The notes under the pieces are model-generated. The model did not search any database. It had not been told where the DNA came from and saw nothing but the letters and a program-made list of their open reading frames with translations. 64,000 nucleotides of DNA, taken from Mucidula mucida (taxonomy: Eukaryota; Basidiomycota; Agaricomycetes; Agaricales; Physalacriaceae). A program made the position numbers and the translations under genes. The DNA is taken from positions 1 to 64,000 of the forward strand of contig JADNYV010000184.1 of assembly GCA_015501055.1 (NCBI GenBank), given 5' to 3'. This document shows, piece after piece, positions 58,535 through 64,000 of the stretch (position 1 is its first letter; every line of letters begins with the position of its first letter).

Positions 58535-58560
58535 GAGCTCGTAGACGAACTGGGGGATAG

Positions 58561-58847
58561 TGTTGGAAGTAGACCCGACGACGGGCGGTGAATTCCTTTT
58601 ATGGACATGCCTCCTATACGTACATTTATATACCTCTCGATCGTTTCACGCCACCTCAGTCGTTTCTACCATTGTGTATCGACTGAGGTGAGCCTATTTA
58701 CATTAACCTAATCATTCCTCGTACTTATATATCTTACAGAAGCTTACCGACTCCATTTCCTTACATTAGGTATAGTACTCGACCTTAATACAGTCGTTTC
58801 TACCATTGTGTATCGACTGAGAAGCTTACCGACTCCATTTCCTTACA
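58561..58847 (+). repeat. 5' LTR of copia element B (abuts element A)
   Basis: 287 bp, TGTTGG...TTACA. It contains an 11-bp inverted repeat (58652-58662 with 58680-58690, 17-base loop), a second partial copy of that module, a duplicated 29-bp block near 58739 and 58822, and a TATATA box near 58726. On its left it touches element A directly. Confidence 0.93.
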
Positions 58848-58850
58848 TTA

Positions 58851-58868
58851 GGTTATGGGCCCCGAAGC
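58851..58868 (+). other. Primer binding site, half initiator tRNA-Met type
   Basis: GGTTATGGGCCCCGAAGC is complementary to an initiator tRNA-Met anticodon stem-loop (GGGGCCCATAACC contains the CAT anticodon). Drosophila copia is known to prime from such a tRNA half-molecule with a PBS that starts with the same GGTTATGGGCCC. Confidence 0.72.
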
Positions 58869-58979
58869 GTAATCTCAAACAAGTCGATTCAATACACACC
58901 ATACCCGTACCCACACAAACGCGACTCATACAATACCCACTTTACCCACATCCCACTGCTACTGCTGCACACTACCCCT

Positions 58980-61900
58980 ATGTCTTCTGGAATCGTTGCT
59001 ATCCCCCAGTTCGTCTACGAGCTCATGCTCAAGAACGATAAGACCAACTGGGCGTCCTTCAAGATTCGTATCGAGCAATCCGCTACGAGAACAGGTCTCA
59101 AGGGATATATCGACGGGGCAATTACCCGACCACCCATCGTCATCCTCAGCCCTGGTCAAACCGAACCCCAGACCCCGTTCTACTCGAAGGCGCCATCCCG
59201 CGACGAATGGGACTTTCGCGATGGGTGCGCCACAGCACTCGTCGTCCAGAACATCATCGATCCCGTTGCCATAGGACTCAACGTGGAAGGAACATCCGCC
59301 GAAATCTGGACTCGCCTTGAGCGACTCTGTATACCCAAGAGCGATGCAGCCCTATCCAACGCCGAGAATAATTTCAACACCGCTGCGTTCGCCGGCACTT
59401 CCACTGACGAACTCGATGCGCACTGGGCGGATCTCAACGCCCAAGTCGCGGTCCTTCGCTCGCTCGGGAAGACCGTCACCGATAAGGATCTCAAGGGAGT
59501 CCTGATCCGGTCCCTTCCCGCCACAAACCCCCAGTGGCTTCCCCTCATCGCCCAACTATTTCCCTATCCCACAGCTGAAGACGTCTGGGGTGCTATCCAG
59601 ACGTATGCCGCCACGATTAAGCTCCCCAAGGCACCCACTGGTGGGTCGACCGCTTTCGCGGCAGCTACAGGGAAGCGCCACTGCACAAATCCCAAGTGCA
59701 AGGCGAAGGATCGTAGCAGTCATTGGGTCATCGACTGCTATTGGGAAGGAGGCGGGAAAGAAGGGCAGTTTCCTCCCGGCTTTGGCCAGAGGAAGAAGCA
59801 ATCCCAGGCGCAAGCGAACCAAACATCCTCGAACACGCCCGCCACAACTCCTTCCACATCACACGTCGTCCTCGCCGCTTGGACCGATGGCGTCGAATCT
59901 GATTCTTCCATCATTGTCTCTATTGACGGCGAAGATAACAGCATCAATGATCCCCTCCCATCTTTATCCCCGTGTATCTGTCCTGTCGCGTATGTTGTTG
60001 ACGCGCCTGTCGCAGATACCGCGACGGTTAGTCGTACTTTTGAGGGCGTCAAGTCGACCATATCCCTAACGTTCCTCGACTCTGGGGCTAGCGACCACTT
60101 CTTTCGCGATCGCGACGACTTTGCCGAGTATGAGTCACTGCCGTATCGTACGGGCAAATCAGCGTTAGCGTCCGAGGGTGATTTTCCTATTGTGGGCAAG
60201 GGGACTGTCACTCGGACGTACGACGTCGAAGGAAAGAAAATCACGCTTACCTTCAAGAATGCGTTACACGCACCATCCCTTTCGGCGAACCTCATCTCCG
60301 TCAGTCAATTTGACCGCGGTGGTTATTACTCGCTCTTCGGTGGGGGACGAGTAGTGATTACGAAGGGCCTTGGTGGGACGCCAATTTTACACGGCCGTGG
60401 ATCGTCGGGGATGTATGTCCTTGACTCCTCGCAAAGTGTGGCGATGCTGTCGACCTCAGCGCCAGTCGATTTGCAGACGTGGCACCGACGCTTCGCTCAT
60501 TCCGACGTCGAACGCATTCGCGAGATGGCCGCAAAGGGCCTAGTTGACGACTTGAGGATCACCAACTTGACTGTCGATGGACGTTGTCCCGACTGTCAAG
60601 CAGGTCGTCAGCATACACGTCCGTATGATAACCATACCGATCCGGACGTACCTCCTCTTGGACTAGTCGCGATGGATTTGTGGGGTCCGTCGCGCACGCC
60701 GTCCGTGGGAGGAAACATTTACATGGTGATTATTGTCGACTCTGGGACGTCGTATAAGTACGGCGATTTTCTCAAAGACAAGAGCGACGATACTACCACC
60801 AAGGCCTTCGACGATTATAGGGTCTTGTTGGAGAAGCAGACTGGACAGCAGATCAAACGCGTCCGGACTGACAATGCGTTCAATTCGCATGCATGGTCAG
60901 AGTACTTCAAGACTCACGGCATTGTACACGAGACCACAGCACCTTACTCCTCTGCTCAGAACGGGCTGGCAGAGCGAGCGTTGCGGACTGTCCTCGAGGA
61001 CGTTCGTACGGGTCTTCACGACTCGAACCTGCCTCATAAATATTGGGCAGCGGCGGCGGCGGCGAGTATCCATGTTCGCAACCGTATGACAACACGGCGC
61101 CATCCTGGCAAAATTCCGGCCGAGGAAATGTTGGGTGGTCGACAGAGCGTAGCACACTTCCGCGTCTGGGGGAGTAGGTGTAAGGCCAAGGCACCCGTTG
61201 TGAACGGGATTAGGGTGGATGGGAAGAGCAAACTGGATGACCGCGGAATCTCGGCCACTCTGATTGGGTACGGAGTTGGTGCGGGTAATTACGTCCTTGT
61301 CGACGACCGCGGAGTCCAGTTTGTCAGTCGTAACGTGGAGTTTGACGAGGGATACCGCAGGGAGGGGGGAGATGAAGGAATATTTGGAGGTGGAGATGAG
61401 AACGAGCTTCAAACACCGGTGCACACGGATGCATTTAACAGTGTCCCACCTAAAGTGGTCGCTCCAGGTGACGAAGTAAAGTTTAAGTCTTCTACTTCTT
61501 CTATTACCTCATCCTCTTCTTCTTCTGGTCCTTCGGCTAACGACACACCTTCCCAGCCGCCTTCTCAGCCTGAACCTAGACGCTCATCACGTACGCCTGT
61601 CCCGACTCGTGCCGCCATCGAGAACGCCGCCTACGAGAGACGCGAAGACCTAGCCCGTGCCGCCGGTGAAGATTGGGCCACGGAGACACCCGCCGCTAAC
61701 GCCGCCTGGAACGCGTCCGCCGACTTGGACGACTTTGTCGCGTTGTTGGGACATACCGACGACGATACCTATGAACCGAAGACGTATAAAGAAGCAATGT
61801 CTTTGGATGCCGACCGTTGGACAGCCGCGATGGACGTCGAGATGGACCTTCATCAACGCAAGGGCACGTGGGAATTGGGGATACCACCGCCCGGTGCGAA

Positions 61901-63341
61901 TGTCATGGCTGGTCGATGGGTGTACGCCGTCAAGAAAAATGGTGATGGTGTACGTATGCGCGACAAAGCTCGTTGGGTTGGTAAAGGTTTCACTCAGCAA
62001 TTGGGGGTGGATTACAATGAGACGTGGGCAGCGGTAGCGAGGATGGAGTCTATCCGGATGATGGCTGCTGTGGCCGTTGCTGAACGTCTTCATATCTGGC
62101 TGATTGATTTTGAAGCCGCTTTCCTTAACAGTGACACGACGGAGGAGATATGGATGGATCAGCCGAGTGGGTATGAGGTGGAAGGACGCGAGGGGGAGAA
62201 GTGCAGATTGAAGAAGACGATTTACGGAACGATGCAAGGTGGCCATGACTGGGCCGGAACGTTGAACGGGACGTACGATGAGTTGGGATATACCACGTCA
62301 AGAGCGGACCCGTGTGTACGCGTCCGCACGGGAGATAATGGCGAGTACACCCTCACTGCGACGTATACTGATGACGTTATGGGAGCGTCAGCGTCGCTGC
62401 CTGAAGCAGAGACTAGGAAGGCAGAGATGGGGAGGATTTGGGATATTCGCGAAGTCACCGACCAGGAGCGACTCCTTGGAATGACGATTATCGAGAAGTA
62501 CGAAGCTGGCACCATCACCTTATCCCAACGCGCGTACTTCGAAAAGGTTTTCAAGGAATTCGGTCTCGAGAACCTTCCTCTCCGCTCCATTCCCCTCCCC
62601 GTTGGAACATCCCTCTCTAACGACATGTCGCCCACTACCAACGAAGAACGCCAGGTCATGAAGGATAAACCGTATCGCACCCTTCTTGGCAAGGTTATGT
62701 GGGGCCAACTCACCACTCGTCCCGACCTCTCCTACGCAGTCAGCGTCTTATCTCGCTACCAGACGAATCCGGGCTTGGAACACTGGAGGGCGTTGCTCCA
62801 TGTGTTGGGATACATTCGCCAAACCGTGAAGTTCGGGCTCATTTTCTCATCGGACCAACCATTGGTGCCAGTCGGATTCGTCGACGCTGACTATGCGGGA
62901 TGCAAGGATACGCGTCGTTCCACCTCCGGTCAAGTTTTCATGATGGCCGGGGCGCCTGTGTCTTGGAGTTCGAAGCGTCAACAGACGGTTGCTCTTTCCA
63001 CTGTTGAATCCGAGTATGTCTCTACCTCGAAGGCCGGTCAGCAGATGCGATGGATGTATTCGTGGCTGGAGGAGATCCTGTTGGCACAAGAGAAACCGGG
63101 CGACTTATGGGGTGACAATCGAGGCGCGCTCGACTTGACGAAGAACACCAAATCCCACGCGAAGGTGAAGCACATCGATATCCGTCATCATTACATTCGG
63201 GAACTCGTCGCGGCGAAGGAAATCAAGCTCAACTTCGTCCGCGGTAACGAAAACCCAGCGGATATCTTCACCAAGCCTCTTCCTCGTGACGCCCATTATC
63301 GTTGCCTTGCCGCGTTGAATATTGGAGAGGTTGATGGGTAG
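58980..63341 (+). CDS. Copia Gag-Pol polyprotein B, 1453 aa
   Basis: One uninterrupted frame. Residues 1-230 are a UBN2-like Gag. A zinc knuckle of unusual spacing CX4CX7HX4C follows (HCTNPKC...HWVIDC, about residues 236-254). The protease motif LDSGASDHF has its Asp near residue 367. The GAG-pre-integrase region has WHRRFAH and CPDCQAG (about 500-545). The integrase catalytic Asp, Asp and Glu are near residues 586, 631 and 665 (VRTDNAF, NGLAERA). Reverse transcriptase has ARWVGKGFTQ and the TYTDDV box near 1130. RNase H has VGFVDADYAG near 1298 and LSTVESEY. The start is ATG 58980. A single frame without a gag/pol shift is usual for many fungal copia elements. All motifs are intact, so the element is potentially autonomous. 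Confidence 0.95.
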   Translation: MSSGIVAIPQFVYELMLKNDKTNWASFKIRIEQSATRTGLKGYIDGAITRPPIVILSPGQTEPQTPFYSKAPSRDEWDFRDGCATALVVQNIIDPVAIGLNVEGTSAEIWTRLERLCIPKSDAALSNAENNFNTAAFAGTSTDELDAHWADLNAQVAVLRSLGKTVTDKDLKGVLIRSLPATNPQWLPLIAQLFPYPTAEDVWGAIQTYAATIKLPKAPTGGSTAFAAATGKRHCTNPKCKAKDRSSHWVIDCYWEGGGKEGQFPPGFGQRKKQSQAQANQTSSNTPATTPSTSHVVLAAWTDGVESDSSIIVSIDGEDNSINDPLPSLSPCICPVAYVVDAPVADTATVSRTFEGVKSTISLTFLDSGASDHFFRDRDDFAEYESLPYRTGKSALASEGDFPIVGKGTVTRTYDVEGKKITLTFKNALHAPSLSANLISVSQFDRGGYYSLFGGGRVVITKGLGGTPILHGRGSSGMYVLDSSQSVAMLSTSAPVDLQTWHRRFAHSDVERIREMAAKGLVDDLRITNLTVDGRCPDCQAGRQHTRPYDNHTDPDVPPLGLVAMDLWGPSRTPSVGGNIYMVIIVDSGTSYKYGDFLKDKSDDTTTKAFDDYRVLLEKQTGQQIKRVRTDNAFNSHAWSEYFKTHGIVHETTAPYSSAQNGLAERALRTVLEDVRTGLHDSNLPHKYWAAAAAASIHVRNRMTTRRHPGKIPAEEMLGGRQSVAHFRVWGSRCKAKAPVVNGIRVDGKSKLDDRGISATLIGYGVGAGNYVLVDDRGVQFVSRNVEFDEGYRREGGDEGIFGGGDENELQTPVHTDAFNSVPPKVVAPGDEVKFKSSTSSITSSSSSSGPSANDTPSQPPSQPEPRRSSRTPVPTRAAIENAAYERREDLARAAGEDWATETPAANAAWNASADLDDFVALLGHTDDDTYEPKTYKEAMSLDADRWTAAMDVEMDLHQRKGTWELGIPPPGANVMAGRWVYAVKKNGDGVRMRDKARWVGKGFTQQLGVDYNETWAAVARMESIRMMAAVAVAERLHIWLIDFEAAFLNSDTTEEIWMDQPSGYEVEGREGEKCRLKKTIYGTMQGGHDWAGTLNGTYDELGYTTSRADPCVRVRTGDNGEYTLTATYTDDVMGASASLPEAETRKAEMGRIWDIREVTDQERLLGMTIIEKYEAGTITLSQRAYFEKVFKEFGLENLPLRSIPLPVGTSLSNDMSPTTNEERQVMKDKPYRTLLGKVMWGQLTTRPDLSYAVSVLSRYQTNPGLEHWRALLHVLGYIRQTVKFGLIFSSDQPLVPVGFVDADYAGCKDTRRSTSGQVFMMAGAPVSWSSKRQQTVALSTVESEYVSTSKAGQQMRWMYSWLEEILLAQEKPGDLWGDNRGALDLTKNTKSHAKVKHIDIRHHYIRELVAAKEIKLNFVRGNENPADIFTKPLPRDAHYRCLAALNIGEVDG

Positions 63342-63350
63342 TCGTCGGAT

Positions 63351-63359
63351 CTGGGGGAG
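63351..63359 (+). other. Polypurine tract of element B
   Basis: CTGGGGGAG lies directly before the 3' LTR and is the expected plus-strand primer. The same sequence precedes the LTR of element A (54200-54208, minus strand). Confidence 0.8.
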
Positions 63360-63646
63360 TGTTGGAAGTAGACCCGACGACGGGCGGTGAATTCCTTTTA
63401 TGGACATGCCTCCTATACGTACATTTATATACCTCTCGATCGTTTCACGCCACCTCAGTCGTTTCTACCATTGTGTATCGACTGAGGTGAGCCTATTTAC
63501 ATTAACCTAATCATTCCTCGTACTTATATATCTTACAGAAGCTTACCGACTCCATTTCCTTACATTAGGTATAGTACTCGACCTTAATACAGTCGTTTCT
63601 ACCATTGTGTATCGACTGAGAAGCTTACCGACTCCATTTCCTTACA
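63360..63646 (+). repeat. 3' LTR of copia element B
   Basis: 287 bp, identical by eye to 58561-58847 and to the reverse complement of 53913-54199. Confidence 0.93.
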
Positions 63647-64000
63647 TTACATCGTAGCAGGAAGGGTCGTACATGGGAGCGCAATGCTCGAGGCGACGTC
63701 CTTGAAAATTCCAATTTTCGCCTTCTTTGCGTCGACGAACCGGACCATACGCTTCCTATTGTCATCAGTCTGGTGACTTGACCTCGCGGGGAGCGGGAGC
63801 GAGCGATACGACGCTCTATCCAGCAGAAGTATTCTGGATCTCATATTGCCACGGCTTCAAAGCTGCCGATGAAAGACAGAGGCCTTCAAAGAGGATATGT
63901 ATCAAAAGGCATGTCATCATTGTTTTCGGTGCTGGTTGTCTATTGCGGTGCTGCTCGTGTCGGAGAGAGTGGGCTCCGAGACATGAACTTGACCGATCGC
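63647..64000. other. Right flank of the copia pair, no supported gene
   Basis: About 350 bp of host DNA. A 65-codon minus-strand frame starting at 63844 runs up to the LTR border; it could be an interrupted exon but has no similarity that I recognise. Confidence 0.4.

Larger units (their letters stand above)
53913..58560 (-). mobile_element. Ty1/copia retrotransposon A, 5'-truncated
   Basis: The minus-strand element consists of a 3' LTR (53913-54199), polypurine tract (54200-54208) and the polyprotein frame. It lacks the 5' LTR, primer site, leader and first 19 bases of gag. At 58560/58561 it joins precisely to the terminal TG of element B's 5' LTR. It is the same length, base for base, as the corresponding part of element B (4,648 bp). 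No 5-bp target duplication is seen at its left end (tctaa) against any partner. Confidence 0.93.
58561..63646 (+). mobile_element. Ty1/copia retrotransposon B, complete
   Basis: 5' LTR (58561-58847), primer site (58851-58868), leader, single Gag-Pol frame (58980-63341), polypurine tract (63351-63359) and 3' LTR (63360-63646). The LTRs appear identical, indicating a very recent insertion. Flanking 5-mers differ (gatag left, ttaca right), so there is no ordinary target duplication. Confidence 0.95.

Noticed and set aside
53908..63651. Target-site duplication around the copia pair or around element B
   Set aside because: 5-mers tctaa (left), gatag (centre) and ttaca (right) do not match; the TTA after each LTR is shared also by the internal copy, so it is not a target duplication.
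1..64000. CRISPR array, operons, bacterial promoters or attachment sites
   Set aside because: The gene structures are eukaryotic with spliceosomal introns; no regularly spaced repeats of that type were seen.

Overview
The window looks like nuclear DNA of a basidiomycete fungus, most likely an Agaricomycete. Genes are cut by many introns of about 45-60 bases with GT-AG ends. Several protein families are typical of mushrooms and wood or litter decayers: a secreted bicupin oxalate decarboxylase, a 7TM membrane protein, a kinase-like protein of the mushroom type, DUF6697-like proteins, an RTA1-like exporter, and a G-alpha protein with a large insertion. No species is claimed.

Layout. 1-3.3 kb: empty DNA, then an unknown helical protein. 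3.9-10.1 kb: a full-length ABCC (MRP-type) exporter. 10.5 kb: a tRNA-Asp-like gene. 11.1-18.2 kb: a broken UbiA-type membrane prenyltransferase, a 7TM protein and an intact cytochrome P450. 18.4-21.9 kb: a diverged direct repeat pair enclosing a kinase-like gene and a truncated reductase copy. 22.2-28.5 kb: two RTA1-like genes in inverted orientation, promoters included, around an aldose 1-epimerase. 29.5-38.8 kb: an NADP-dependent double-bond reductase, three DUF6697-like copies (all frame-broken), an MFS transporter, a decayed reductase copy and a decayed tRNA-like element. 39.7-41.8 kb: an unknown low-complexity protein with a C-terminal coiled coil. 41.9-44.2 kb: oxalate decarboxylase. 47.3-53.8 kb: conserved housekeeping-type genes (atypical G-alpha, PPIL3-type cyclophilin, F-actin capping protein beta) and another membrane protein. 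53.9-63.6 kb: two nearly identical Ty1/copia elements head to head.

How it fits together. The left two thirds is accessory DNA: transporters, an oxidase, a reductase and repeated, decaying copies of a few genes. The right third is a conserved block invaded very recently by retrotransposons. The most striking structure is an inverted repeat with two equal 4,648-bp arms made of copia sequence. Element A has lost its 5' LTR and joins exactly to the 5' LTR terminus of element B. All three LTRs look identical. This could be a natural hairpin-RNA locus. A second theme is local duplication followed by decay, with frame-breaking indels in several otherwise recognisable genes. Those indels need checking against sequencing error before they are called pseudogenes.
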